NCBI GenBank assembly: GCA_030035585.1
Contig: CM057466.1
Span: 57,543,233-57,607,232, forward strand
DNA from: Dugong dugon
Lineage: Eukaryota > Chordata > Mammalia > Sirenia > Dugongidae
DNA: 64,000 nucleotides
Direction of reading: 5' to 3'
The notes beneath the pieces are model-generated. The model ran no database searches. It was not told where the DNA came from and worked only from the letters and a program-made list of their open reading frames with translations. Shown here in pieces: positions 20,466 to 32,400 of the stretch (position 1 is the first letter of the stretch; each line of letters opens with the position of its first letter). Made by a program: the position numbers and the translations under genes.

Positions 20466-22336
20466 CTCAGAGGTCGTTTACCACAATTTTATCATGTCAT
20501 ATTTGAGAAAACCAAGTCATTGAGGGACTTGCCGAAAGACTCACTGCTGGTTACTGGTAGAGACAAAACTGGAACACTAGACTTCAGATCACTATTGTTT
20601 CCCATACATCACACCCTCTCCCAGTATCTCCCAATATATTCTTTTTTGTCATTCCTTGGGATAAATAACCATAAAATAATGTATACTTACACTGTCATCA
20701 TTAAGCTAAATTATTGAAATCAACTCAAACAAAGAAACTGAGGCTTAATGAAAACAAGAGGAATTTCAAAGACACTCAAACCAGTAACTAAGCCTAGCAT
20801 CAAATAAAGAATGGGAAGCACCTTTCCCACCACTTAACACACATGCCTACTTCCATTCCACACTAAAATAATCATTATACTATATTCCTAATGCCCCCTG
20901 TAGTTTGTTTTTATTGTTCCCATTAACAAGATAGGAAAATTGAGGCGGAGACCAAAAGGAGAGAATTTTCCAGAAACACTGACATAGCAGTGCAATTTTG
21001 AGGTGGCTTGTGGTCATGGTTAACTACTCAGAGACATTTACTGGAGCAGAATAAATAAGGAGGCATTTCATATATAATAACCTGCCTTTTATCTCTAATC
21101 ACTTTAGATATTTAGTATGTGTGAAGGGAAAGAACACTAGAAAACACGTCAAGTTGGCCTACAGGCACCAGATCTGAAAAGTTGGGTGACTTTTTTTTTT
21201 TTAACCATTCAAGTTCTGTTCATTTGTTGTAAGCAGCAAATCTGGCTCTGAGCCCAAGACTCCTACAGTGGAAGATTAACATGATAACCAGTTGCACTAC
21301 TTCCTTTCCCCAAAGACTCATCCTTAACTTCCTTTGGCTAAATCGCAACGTGTGTTTTTCATTTGCAGTTAAAATAGGAGGAGGAGGAGAGACAGAGAGA
21401 GCAGTTTCTTATAACTATTCCCCCAATTTAAAAAAAAAAAAAAAAGGAAAAACAGCTTAAGAGAACAATGTTAAGCAACACTCATTTTTCAATTTGTCTA
21501 TAAAAGTAGAAATAATTTATTTTTCATTACAGAGAAAAATTTCCATTTCTTCTAACACCACTTGAAATAGATTCAAAGTGTTGGGAAATCAGTGCATGAA
21601 TCAAAGACATAGCCAAGGAATCCTGTAAATTTCAGTGAAATCCTGTTTGCCACAGATTTGCAGCATTTTTCCTCTGTCCTTTTGAACTTGTTTCTGTTCT
21701 GCTGCTCTTGCAAAATATCTTTATATATAGTTTAAAACCTCTGACTGGGCAGTTCTCTTCATAGCTCACTGCAAATCATTTGATTAGCATGAAGAGATGT
21801 GCAGGTGGGTGGGGAAGGGAGCCAGGTAATCTTCCTATCAGCATTGTTCTTTTCTTCAAGATCTTGAAAAGGGAATTGCAGGTTTACGTACCCAGAGATA
21901 GCTGGCTTTATTTGTTAGAAAATCTAAACCTAACCTAAGCTCTTGGAACCTCTCATGCCAAAACACAGAGTATTGATTGTCACATGTCTTCAAACCCCAC
22001 TGGTCATTAAGAGAGGATGTAAATGGGACTAGTAACCGTGAGTGCAATGAAAATACATAAGTAAGAGGATGGGGGAGAGGATAGGACTAGGGGACAGAGA
22101 TTCCGTTTTGACTTTGATTTCTGTTTTAATGTGAAAGCCATGGAGTTTTTATCACCCAACCCTAGTCTACAACTGAAGGCTAATACTCTGGCCACCCAAG
22201 AAGACATCATACAGCATAACAAAATATATTGCTACCAAATGGTCTCATAAGATTTGGTGATGTGTACACACACTTGTGGAGCTAGATTGCTCAGTTCCTA
22301 ATATCAAGAATATCTTTAACCCATCCGGAGACTTGT
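20466..22336. other. unassigned, probably unique sequence
   Basis: No gene supported. No recognised repeat apart from short A or T runs (21190-21202, 21428-21446). The stretch 21640-21840 lacks repeat signatures and would be a reasonable place to look for conserved non-coding sequence, but nothing in the window shows conservation. Confidence 0.4.
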
Positions 22337-22458
22337 CAGCACTGCTTAAAAAGGTCCTCAGGGCCTCATCCCAAATTCAAGATCCTTTCTCTCTTTGAAA
22401 TCCAAAGGGGGAGCTAGTGTCATTTATATAGAAAATATATGACTAACAGTTAAACCTT
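22337..22458 (+). repeat. diverged direct repeat, copy 1
   Basis: About 120 bp that aligns without large gaps to 25441-25560. Shared blocks are 'gcctcatcccaa.ttcaaga', 'tgaaatc', 'catttat' and 'agttaaacct'. I do not recognise the family. Confidence 0.75.
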
Positions 22459-22878
22459 GGCATGATGTCAACTCAAGTGTTCAGTTGCTAGGCACAGAAA
22501 AAGTTATTTGGAAAGGAAAAGACACCTGGAAGCTCTTCTATTCTGCCTCAATTCAAGTCAATAGATGTTTATGGGATTGAACAATGCATAGTTCTAGGCT
22601 TGTTGACGTTTCTCCTCAACACACTAACCTATTATTGACATATAGCCTTATGAGTGAAATATATGTAACCATTTATGCTTCTGAAGTCAAATGCAGAGAA
22701 CTACCTATCAGTCCTCCAAGTTCTGAGCTCCTAGTTCTATAGTTAACACATCTTAAAGACTCCTAGACATCTGCTAGAGTTACGTTCATTAAATCATAAC
22801 TAACAGGCCTTTTGAGCAAGGAATGAGGAGTCTTCACTTGGTGAAGCTAGGTTTTCCAGAACTGTCTACACAAGGACT
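22459..22878. other. unassigned sequence
   Basis: No gene or recognised repeat. Confidence 0.45.
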
Positions 22879-22891
22879 CTTCTGGTCACAA

Positions 22892-23038
22892 ACCAAACCC
22901 ATTGCCGTCGAGTAGATTCCAACTCATGGGATAGAGTACAACAGCCCCAAAGGGTTTCCAAAGAGCAGCTGGTGGATTCAAACCACTGACTTTTTGGTTA
23001 GCAGCCGTAGTGCTTAACCATTATGCCACTAGGGCTCC
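22892..23038 (-). mobile_element. AfroSINE, short variant, perfect 13-bp TSD
   Basis: The flanks cttctggtcacaa at 22879-22891 and 23039-23051 are identical. The insert runs from tail 'ccattgccgtcgagtagatt' to head complement 'atgccactagggctcc'. At about 147 bp it is one of the shortest copies, lacking most of the middle body. Confidence 0.96.
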
Positions 23039-23063
23039 CTTCTGGTCACAAGTCACCACTAAA

Positions 23064-23283
23064 TCTTGTTGTTATTTCCTGTCGGGTCGATTCCGACTCA
23101 CGGTAGCCCCACATGTGCAGCCCCACGTGTGCAGAGAACTGTCCCATAGGGTTTTCAAGGCTGTGACTATTCGGAAGCAGATCACTAGGGCTGTCTCCTG
23201 AAGCACTTCTGGGTGAATCTGAACCACCAACCTTCGGCTAGTAGTCAAGCATTTAACCGTTTGCTCTCCCCAGGGATTTCCTC
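23064..23283 (-). mobile_element. AfroSINE, 7-bp TSD
   Basis: The flanks cactaaa at 23057-23063 and 23284-23290 are identical. The tail 'ttgttgttatttcctgtcgg' is on the left and the head complement is on the right. It contains a small internal duplication (cccacatgtgcag, cccacgtgtgcag) at 23107-23133. It inserted just beyond the right TSD of the preceding AfroSINE. Confidence 0.92.
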
Positions 23284-23290
23284 ACTAAAC

Positions 23291-24069
23291 CTAGGCAAGG
23301 GCAAAGCTCAAATGACTCTCATGTAGGTACCATTGAAAGATGCCATTGAAAGAGCCATTGAAAACAAAGTGTTCTGCTGAACATTTAGTCTATGAATTCC
23401 ATACTCAACCATGTTAGGCAAATTCTAAGCACACTTAAAACATCACTTCACTGTCATCCTTCTCTTCTCCTTACAGCCCTCAGCACAGATGATACAAAGT
23501 TTTTCTGAACCTGACCACAGCTCTAAACACTCTCCAATAGCTCTGAGCTTATTTGTTTTGCTTCCCCCACTAGATGGTAGACTCTACTGATGGAAACTAT
23601 GCCATCTTTTTCTCTCAAAAAGACTTTTCTGGGGACATACTGAGTACATAAGTATTCAAAAATTCTTTCCGGATAGGTGAATGAATGAATGAACAAATGA
23701 CCATACTTATTTTCATTCCTCTCTAACCTTAAGTCTTACCTATCTTCTATGATTTTCTTTGACTTAAAGTATTACCTCACATCGTCTTGCTTTGAGGAAA
23801 ATCAAAGAAAATTCTACAACTCCTTTTCTCTTAGATTCTTTCTTTCACATACTTAATTTTATTTTATATCTAGGGCTCATGATTTCTCATCTTGTCATGT
23901 TATCACCTTACAATGATAGTTTGTACCTGCCTTTCAAAGTGGTACTGAACTGAACTCCAGAGAAGCCCCTTTCCACTGCTCTCACTCTTGGCAGCCTCCC
24001 GATGCCCCTTTTCTGATTGCACTAAGAATTCTCCCACATCTGAGTTAACTTGCCCTATATATTTGCAAT
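23291..24069. other. unassigned sequence
   Basis: No gene supported; there is a short (TGAA)n run near 23680. Confidence 0.45.
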
Positions 24070-24224
24070 AAGCCCTGGTAGTGCAGTGGTTAAGAGCTTG
24101 ACTGCTAACCAAAAGGTCGGCAGTTTGAATCCACCAGCCACCCCTTGGAAATCCTACTGGGCAGTTCTACTCTGTCCTATAGGGTTTCTGTGAGTCAGAA
24201 TCGACTCAACAGCAACAGGATTTT
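24070..24224 (+). mobile_element. AfroSINE, sense, well preserved
   Basis: Head 'agccctggtagtgcagtgg' with A-box-like 'gcagtggttaagagc' and B box 'ggtcggcagtttgaatcc'. The tail 'gtgagtcagaatcgactcaa' is followed by a T run (24225-24237). This is the clearest sense copy of the short AfroSINE in the window. Confidence 0.94.
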
Positions 24225-24364
24225 TTTTTTTTTTTTGCATGTATCAATATGTTAACATGAAGTTCAAAATTCCTCCCAAATCAAGAAAGATAATCTCCCG
24301 TCACTGCTGTACAGAAGCACTTCCAGAAGAGTATAAAGCTGGGATTAAAACTATGGGAGAATTG

Positions 24365-24622
24365 TGCTTCTTAGCTCAAGTAGATACATGAGATTAAATT
24401 AGCACCTCTCTTCCAGAGGCGAGATGAGACGGCAGAGAGGGTCAGGAGCTGGTTGAATGGACACGGGAAATCCGAGGTGGAAAGGAAGAGTGTGCTGTCA
24501 CAGTATAGGGAGAGCAAGCAGGGTCACAGAACAATGTATGTATAAATTTTTGTATGAGAGACTAACTTGAATTGTAAACTTTCACTTAAAGCACAACAAT
24601 AATTTAAAAAAAAAAAAAAACC
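24365..24622 (+). mobile_element. 5'-truncated L1-type insertion with distinct 3'UTR, perfect 14-bp TSD
   Basis: The flanks ctatgggagaattg at 24351-24364 and 24623-24636 are identical. The 258-bp insert ends in a poly(A) run, as for an L1-mobilised element. The end 'ttgtatgagagactaacttg' and 'aactttcacttaaagcacaa' is related to, but distinct from, the 3' end of the full-length L1s at 34.1 and 47.0 kb. It could instead be an L1-mobilised non-coding retrocopy. Confidence 0.82.
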
Positions 24623-24636
24623 CTATGGGAGAATTG

Positions 24637-25440
24637 CACACACAGACACCAAAAAAAAAAAAAAAAAATCCTCAAAAGAAATGATTGGAGATGATGATAG
24701 AGATTGTCAGGAAAAGAAAATCACTTCTATTATCACCTGTAAGTCCTATACTATTTTTCAAGTTTTTGTTAGTATACTAATATAATTTCTGGAAATGATT
24801 TTGTTAATATAATTAATTGAAAACAGATACATTCAAATGCTACTCAAAATATCTACTAACAAATGGGATTCATTTTCCCTAATTTCTAATCTTAACACTC
24901 ACGTCTGCCACTAACGATCAGAAACCGGGGTGGCTGGGAATTTCTAAAAATCTTAGGAACACTCTCAGGTCATAGATCCTTTCACTGAAGCTGAAGAAAA
25001 AAGAAAACAGAACCTAGAGTCTTTTCCATTTAACTCTATTCATCCTATAGCAGAAGAATTCATCTACTCATCCTTTAGCAGATGGTCCATATTGCTGGAC
25101 CCGCCCCCCAACTATTTTTTCATAGTAAGCACTGCAGGTGACAAGTTTTGATGACTCTGAAAGGACATGTTTATGGTTGAGAGGAGGACTCGAACTGGTA
25201 GATCACGCTATGCTGCTTGACTGGCTGTGTGATGAAGGCAGATAAGAAGCTCCCTGAGATTTTGTTTTTTTCATTTGTAAAGTGAACCTTTATGGGTTAT
25301 TGGGAGGACTGAGTGAAACGTGAAAATGCCTCATAAACTATATATTTATAAAGCTAATATTGGCTATCTGTTGGATGCTTACTATGTGGTGATCTCTGTG
25401 CTGAGAACTTAACATGGCTCACTTCAGCTCATCATAAGGT
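24637..25440. other. unassigned sequence with MIR/L2-like piece near 25255-25430
   Basis: No gene supported. 'gtaaagtgaaccttt' and 'gatgcttactatgtggtgat' resemble ancient MIR or L2 sequence. Confidence 0.45.
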
Positions 25441-25560
25441 CAACACTACTTAAGAAAGCCCTTGGCGCCTCATCCCAAGTTCAAGATCCATTCGCTCGTT
25501 GAAATCTGGATGGGGAGTTATTGCATTTATCTCGAGAATATTTGAGTAATAGTTAAACCT
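25441..25560 (+). repeat. diverged direct repeat, copy 2
   Basis: Partner of 22337-22458, same orientation, 3.1 kb apart, roughly three quarters identical by eye. Confidence 0.75.
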
Positions 25561-25710
25561 GCAATTTGCATAAAAGGAAATTGGGTCTGAGATCAGTTAA
25601 TTACTTATCCAAGCTTATGCAGCTAGTAAATGTCAAAGCTGGGACAGAAGCTGGTCTATCTGACCCCAAGCTTTTAACCTCCATCCAGTTATTTGTTGTT
25701 CACTTCTTTT
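25561..25710. other. MIR-like core and unassigned sequence
   Basis: 25585-25660 ('aattacttatccaagcttat', 'gcagctagtaaatgtc') looks like an antisense MIR core. Confidence 0.5.
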
Positions 25711-26100
25711 AAGATGTGTAAACTAGAGGCAGAGCCAATGTGGCACTATAGACAGAAGCACCACACCATCCTTCCACAGCAAAGACCTGAAAAACTAAGT
25801 AAAACAGAGACAAATGTCAATCCTGGAACCCTGAGCATCAAATGAAGAGACAAAGAACTCAACCAAGCACTGAATGGAATAAGAAACTGACAGAGAACAG
25901 AGAGTGAGGAGCGTTACAAGCGGAGGTCCCCATCAGCTAACACAGCACAGATCCACCATCTTGGACTCCTGTCAGAGACTGGTGGACACAGAGTATGGGA
26001 AAGAAGATTCAGGGAGCTCCCAGCAGGAGACAGAGCACCCAGTAACAAGCTAGACATGCTTTCCCACTCCTTACCCTGCCATCCCCTGCTCGGCCTTTGG

Positions 26101-26448
26101 AGCTTCCCAGCTGGCTGATCCTCAGCTTCCCAGCGGGCCGATTCCCAGCAACCCAGCAGGCAGATTCGATGTTTCTTGGTGGGCTGCTTCCCAGCTTTCT
26201 GGAGGGTCGATTAGCTGCTTCACAGTGGCCGATTCCCAGCTTCTCAATGGGCCAATTCCCGGCTTCCTGGAGGGCCACTTCCCAGCTTCCCCCTACCAGG
26301 CCAATCCAGGGCTTCCCGGAGGGCCTATCTACTGCTTCCCAGGGGGTCAATTCCCAGCCTCCCGAAGAGCCAATTTGCTGCTTCCCACTGGGCCAATCCA
26401 GGGCTTCCCAGGAGGCCTATTCACCGCTTCTCAGCGGATTCACCCTGC
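26101..26448 (+). repeat. minisatellite in L1 5'UTR, about 15 units of 22-25 bp
   Basis: Imperfect units of the form 'agcttcccagcgggccgatt' plus ccc, repeated about fifteen times. The corresponding 5'UTR position of copy 2 (about 39270-39360) has no such array. Units near 24 bp keep several frames open on both strands, which explains the 110-130 codon frames there. Such frames should not be called genes. Confidence 0.88.
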
Positions 26449-27460
26449 CCACATAGGACAGCTTCTTCACTGCCATTTCTTTGTTGTTGGTGTTACTTTT
26501 TTCGGCCTCTTTTGGTTTCTTCCCTGCCTCTCACCTCCCCCCCCTCTATTCTCTCCAATACCTGACTCCGTGTGCCATCTTTGCTTCTACTTGACAGGCT
26601 GTAAAGCACTGCTCAGCTGATGAACTGCTTCCCAGATCTGTGCCGCCATGTTGGTGGGACCCCTGGGTTTGTTTTTTTGTTTGTTTGTTTGTTTTTTCCT
26701 TTTTTTGTTTGTTTTCTCTTTCCTCTTTATTTTTATTTTTTCTCATTTCTCAGTTTCTAGTCTCTTTCTACTTACTTTCTTTTCCTATATCCTGAATACC
26801 TGGAGCTGTGTATCATCTCCACCCCTTCTAGTCAGGTTGTACTGCATGGCTTGAGAGCCAATTCCACAGCCTGCACAACTACACTGGTGGGATCCCTGGG
26901 GGCTTCTATTTCCATTCTTTTTAATTTTTATTTATTTATTTGTATTTTTTTATTTCTTTTATTCCTTTTTGTTTTTCTTCATTTCTCAGTTTCTTGTCTT
27001 TCCACTCCAGTGGCAATCTCCCTCAGTACTTTATTTTTTGCTCCTGTTTCTCTCTTCTCTCTCTCTTTTTTTGCATATGCAACCTAGCTGCACACATCAC
27101 AACCTTTCCCTCCCCCTCCCTCCTGCCTATCTGCACTATGTTCTGAACATTGTACTCCCAAGCAGCACAGGCACAACCTACCAGAACCTGCCCTGCACTG
27201 ACCCCTAGCTCACCTTGTCTGCCCCAGTACTTGTCACAAACAACCCATCCCAGACACACTCCCCTACAGCTGGACCTGACCTGCTGCACCATAGCTGAGC
27301 ACTGGCCCTGCCCACTGGACAAAGAGATGAAAAATATCGTGTCCACAGACGAGCAAACAACAAAGAATGCACAGCCCCCCTGCTCAGACATAACCAAATA
27401 AAAGAAAAAAGCAGGAAGAAACAAACAAATCTACAATTAATAAACGAAGAAAATAACTAC

Positions 27461-28519
27461 TGAAGACAGCAGACAATATCAAAACATATAAAAAACCAGG
27501 ACAGGATGGTTCCAGTAGGTGTCCAAAATAAAACACCAGATGACTTTCCACTAGAAGAAAGGGCACTAAAACTACCTGATAGGGAATTCAGATCTCTAAT
27601 ATTCAGAACTATGCAAGAGTTGAAGCAAAAAGGACAAAAAAATGAGGAAAAAATAGACAAATTCATGGAAAAGGCAGACAAATTCATGGAAAATACAGGA
27701 AAAAATGGAAGAATTCAGGAAACTAATACAGGAAAAAATGCCAGTATAAATTCACAACTAGAAATCACACAAAAACAACAATTAGAAATCCAAAAGATAA
27801 ACAACAAGATTTCAGAAATGGACAGTATCATAGGAGGGGTGAGGAACAGGTCTGAAATGATGGAAGACAGGATCAGCGAAACTGAAGACAAACACTTGGA
27901 TACAACTTTGAGGAAAAATCAGAAAAAAAGAACAAAGAAAAATGAAGATACACTGAGAATTATGTGGGATACACTCAAAAGCAAAAATTTGCAAGTGATT
28001 GGAGTTCCAGAACAGGGGGAGAAAATGGAAAACAAAGAGAGCATCATTGAAGAATTGCTGACAGAAAACTTCCCTAATATCATGAAAGATGAAAAGCTGA
28101 CCATACAAGAAGCTCAATGAAGCCCATATAGATAGACTCCAGAAGAAAATCACCAAGCTATATCATAATCACACTCTCTAAAAGCAAAGACAAAGAATAA
28201 TCCTGAGAGTAGCTGCAGAAGAATGAAAAGTCACATACAGAGGGAAAACAATAAGACTAAGCTGTGATTATTCAGCAGAAACCATGCAGGAAAGAAGGCA
28301 ATGGGAAGACATATATAAAACCTTGAAAGAAAAAAATTGCCAACCAAGAATAATATATCCTGCAAAACTCTTGTTCAAATATGATGGTAAAATTAGGACA
28401 TTTCCAGATAAACAGAAATTAAGGGAATATATAAAAAAACCAAACCAAACTTACAAGAATTATTAAAGGGAGTCCTTCGGTTTGAGAACAAACAACATCA
28501 GACGACAGCCCGAATCTAG
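27461..28519 (+). pseudogene. L1 ORF1 (RNA-binding protein), copy 1, disrupted
   Basis: ORF1p of L1 is a trimeric coiled-coil RNA-binding chaperone that packages L1 RNA. Here the start codon seen in copy 2 (40535) is lost by a small deletion at about 27458. An open stretch at 27506-28120 holds the coiled coil (heptad-rich residues about 30-115 of that stretch) and the start of the RRM-like part ('VIGVPEQGE'). A stop after 'IQEAQ' at 28118 and frameshifts follow. The C-terminal domain is recognisable to about 28519 ('YPAKLL', 'PDKQKLREY', 'ELLKGVLRFENK'). It is not translatable as one protein. Confidence 0.9.
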
Positions 28520-28686
28520 GACACAAGATCGCACCAGCCAGATACCAATCTAGGAAAGGAACACTCAAGGACTATTCAAAACCAAAAGATTTACAACAGG
28601 GAACCAGAAGGCTAAATCTGCAAAATGACAACAATGCCAGAACAATAAAAGAGGGACTAAATGGTATAGGTATAGAACTTTCTAAT

Positions 28687-29168
28687 TGTCCTAGTCATCT
28701 AGTGCTGCTATAACAGAAATACCACAAGTGGATGGTTTTAACAAAGAGAAGTTTATTTCCTCACAGTCAAAGTAGGCCAAAAGTCCAAATTCAGGGTGTC
28801 AGCTACAGGATAAGTCTTTCTCTCTCTGTCGGCCTTCTCATCAGTGTTCCCCCAGACTAGGAGCTTCTTGGCACAGGGACCCCTGTCCAAAGGACGCGCT
28901 CTGCTTCTGGTACTGCTTTCTTGATGGTATGAGGTCCCCCTGTCTCACTGCTCACTTCTGTCTTTTATATCTCAAGAGATTGCCTCAGGACACAATCCAG
29001 TCTTGTAGATCAGGTCCTGCCTTACTAACACAACTGCCACCCATCCTCCCTCATTTACATCATACAGGCAGGTTTACAACATACAGGAAAATCACACAGT
29101 ACCAGGAATCATGGCCTAGCCAAATTGATACACACATTTTTTGGGGGCACATAATTCAAACCGTGACA
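28687..29168 (+). mobile_element. solo LTR in the ORF1-ORF2 spacer of L1 copy 1, perfect 5-bp TSD
   Basis: 482 bp from 'tgtcctagtcatctagtg' to 'ccgtgaca', flanked by ctaat at 28682-28686 and 29169-29173. The empty site is visible in copy 2 (41757-41762). It is the same family as 36536-37047, with shared 'gtccaaaggacgcgctctgc' type and 'ggaatcatggcctagccaaa' type segments. It is younger than this L1. Confidence 0.95.
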
Positions 29169-29446
29169 CTAATGGAGAGGAAGGAAAGATGATACCAAGT
29201 AATAATAGACTGGTTCAAACCTAGGAAGATAAGGGTAAATTTCAAGGTAACCACAAAGGAAGTTTAAAAAAAAAAACAAAACTACTCTCTTCAAAATAAA
29301 GAAGAAAAACATAAATCTGAGTAAAAACAGAATCTACAAAAACAAAAGAAATGAAAAAAAAAACTCCACAAACAGAAGGAATTCAGCACAGGAGAGTAAG
29401 AGGAACAATGAAATCCTCAGCACCACAAAAAAAAAAGCACCATAAA

Positions 29447-32400
29447 ATGACAACAATAAACTCACACCTATCAATAATTACACTGAATGTAAATGCCTAA
29501 ATGCACCCATAAAGAGACTGAGAGACAGAATGGATTAAAAAACAGGAACCATCGATATGCTGTCTACAAGAGACACACCTTAGACACAAAGACATAAATT
29601 TATTAAAAATCAAAGGATAGAAAAAAAATATATCAAGCAAACAGCTACCAAAAAAGGGCAGGAATGGCAATACTAATCTCAGACTTTAAAAAAACAAACC
29701 GCTGTAAAAGACAAAGAAGAACACTATATCATGATTAAAGAGATGATCCAGCTTGAAGACATAACCATAATAAATATCTACATGCCCCATCACAGGGCTC
29801 CAAAATACATAAAGCAAACTTTAACAGCACTGAAAAGACAAATTGACAGTTCCAATATAATAGTAGGAGACTTCAATATACTACTCCCAGTAAAGGACAG
29901 AACATCTAGAAAGAAACTCAACAAAGATATAGAAGATCTAAAGGCCACAGTCAGCCAACTTGAACTCCTAGACATATATAGAACACTCCACCCAACAGCA
30001 GCAAGGTACACATTCTTTTACAACTCACATAGAACGTTCTCCAGAATAGACTACATCTTAGGCCACAAAGCAGCCCTCAAAAAAATCCAAAACATTGAGA
30101 TAAAACAAAGTATTTTTTCTGATCACAATGCCATCGAAGTAGATATTAACAACAGGAAGAGCAGGCAAAAAAAAAATCAGTTACATTCAAACTAAATAAT
30201 ACCCTGCTTAAAAACCACTGGGTAATAGAAGAAATCAAAGACAGAATCAAAAAATTCCTAGAATCAAACAAGAATGAAAACACATCATACCAAAACCTTT
30301 GGGACACAGCAAAGGCAGTCCTCAGAGGACAATTTATAGCAACAGATGCACACATCAAAAAAGAAGAAAGGGACAAAATCAAAACATTAGCTACACAACT
30401 CAAACAAATAGCAAGAGAACAGAAAAAGAAGCCTACAGCCACCAGAAGAAAGGAAATAATAAAGCTCAGAGCAAAATTAAATGAAATAGAGAATAGGAAA
30501 ACAATAGAAAGAATCAACAAAACCAAAAGTTGGTTCTTTGAAAGGATCAACAAAATCAACAAACCACTAGCCAAAGTGACAAAAGAAAAACAGAAGAGGA
30601 TGCAAATCACTCAAATAAGAAATGAAATGGGGGACATTACAACAGACCCAATTGAAATAAAAAGGATCATAACAGAGTATTATGAAAAACTATATTCCAA
30701 CAAATTTCAAAATCTAGCAGAAATGGACAAATTCCTAGAAACACACTACCTACCCAAACTATCACAAATTGATGCTGAAAATCTGAACAGACCTATAACA
30801 AGAGAAGAGATTGAAAAGGTAATTAAAAAAAAAAAAACTCTCAACAACAACAACAAAAAGCCCTGGCCCAGATGGCTTCCCTGGAGACTTCTACCAAAAA
30901 TTCAGAGAACAGCTTACACCAGTACTATTCAAATTATTTCAGAACATAGAAAAGGAAGGGATACTTCCAAATTCATTCTATGAAGCCAGCATAAGCCTGA
31001 TACCAAAAGCAGACAAGGAAGCCACAAAAAAAAGAAAATTACAGACCAATATCTCTCATGAATATAGATGCAAAAATTCTCAACAAAATTCTAGCCAATA
31101 GAATTCAGCATCATATCAAAAAAATAATACACCATGACCAATTAGTATTCATGCCAGGTATGCAAGGATGGTTCAACATTAGAAGATCAATCAATGTAAT
31201 CCACCACATAAATAAAAGGAAAGAAAAGAATCACATGATCATCTCAACTGACACAGAAAAGGCATTTGACAAAGTCCAACACCCATTCCTGATAAAAGCT
31301 CTCAATAAAATAGGTATAGAAGGGAAATTCCTCGACATAATAAAGGGCATCCATACAAAATCAGCAGCCAACATCACTCTTAATGGAGAGAGAGTGAAAA
31401 AATTCCCCTTGAGAACAAGAACAAGACAAGGATGACCTTTATCACCACTCCTATTTAACACTGTGCTGGAAGTCCTAGCTAGAGCAATAAGGCAAGAAAA
31501 AGAAATAAAGGTAATCCAAATTGGTAATGAAGAAGTTAAACTGTCCCTATTTGCAGATGATATGATACTATATATAGAAAACCCAAAAGACTCCATGAGA
31601 AAACTACTGGAACTAATAGAAAGTTTCAGCAGAGCAGCAGGATATAAGATAAACATACAAAAATCAGTTGGACTCCAATACACCAATAACAACGAAAAGG
31701 AAATCTGGAAAACAATACCATTTACAAAAGCCCCTAAAAAAAATAAAATACTTAGGAATAAATCTAACCAGGAATGTAAAAGACCTATACAAGGAAAACT
31801 ACAAAACACTACTGCAAGAAACCAAAAGTAATCTACATAAATGAAAAAACATATCATGCTCATGGATAGGTAGATTCAACATTGTAAAAATGACAATTCT
31901 ACCCAAAGTAATCTACAAATACAATGCAATCCCGATCCAAATACCAACAACATTCTTTAAAGAGATGAAAAAAACAATAGTTAACTTTACATGGAAAGGG
32001 AAGAGGCCCTGGATAAGTAAAGCGCTATTGAAGAAGAAGAATAAAGTAGGAGGATTCACACTGACCTCAGAACCCACTATACAGCTACAGTAGTCAAAAC
32101 AGCCTGGGACTGGTACAACGACAGATACAGTGACCAATGGAACAGACTCGAGAACCCAGATGTAAATCCATCCACCTACGGTCACCTGATCTTTGACAAG
32201 GGCCCAAAGTCCATTGAATGGGGAAAAGACAGTCTTTTTAAAAAATGATGCTGGCAAATCTGGATGTCCATCTGTAAAAAAATGAAACAAGACCCATACC
32301 TCACACCATATACAAAAACTAATTTAAAATGGTTCAAAGAACTAAATATAAAGCCAAAAACTATAAAGTTTGTAGAAGAAAAATAGGATCAGTGCTAGCA

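Noticed and set aside
21640-21840. Possible conserved enhancer in repeat-free sequence
   Set aside because: Absence of repeats is not evidence of function; no motif cluster was convincing without cross-species alignment.
26009-26620. Three open frames of 113-131 codons on both strands with repeated motifs
   Set aside because: They lie in the L1 5'UTR minisatellite. A unit of about 24 bp keeps frames open in all phases, so the repeated peptides reflect the DNA repeat.
26546-27208. Phe/Leu-rich frames on the plus strand as transmembrane proteins
   Set aside because: They come from the T-rich tracts of the L1 5'UTR and are absent as frames from the equivalent part of copy 2.
30146-31863. Long hydrophobic minus-strand frames (154 and 210 codons) resembling membrane proteins
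   Set aside because: They are the antisense of A-rich L1 ORF2. Lysine codons read backwards give Phe/Leu/Ser-rich frames; the same shadows appear opposite ORF2 of copy 2.
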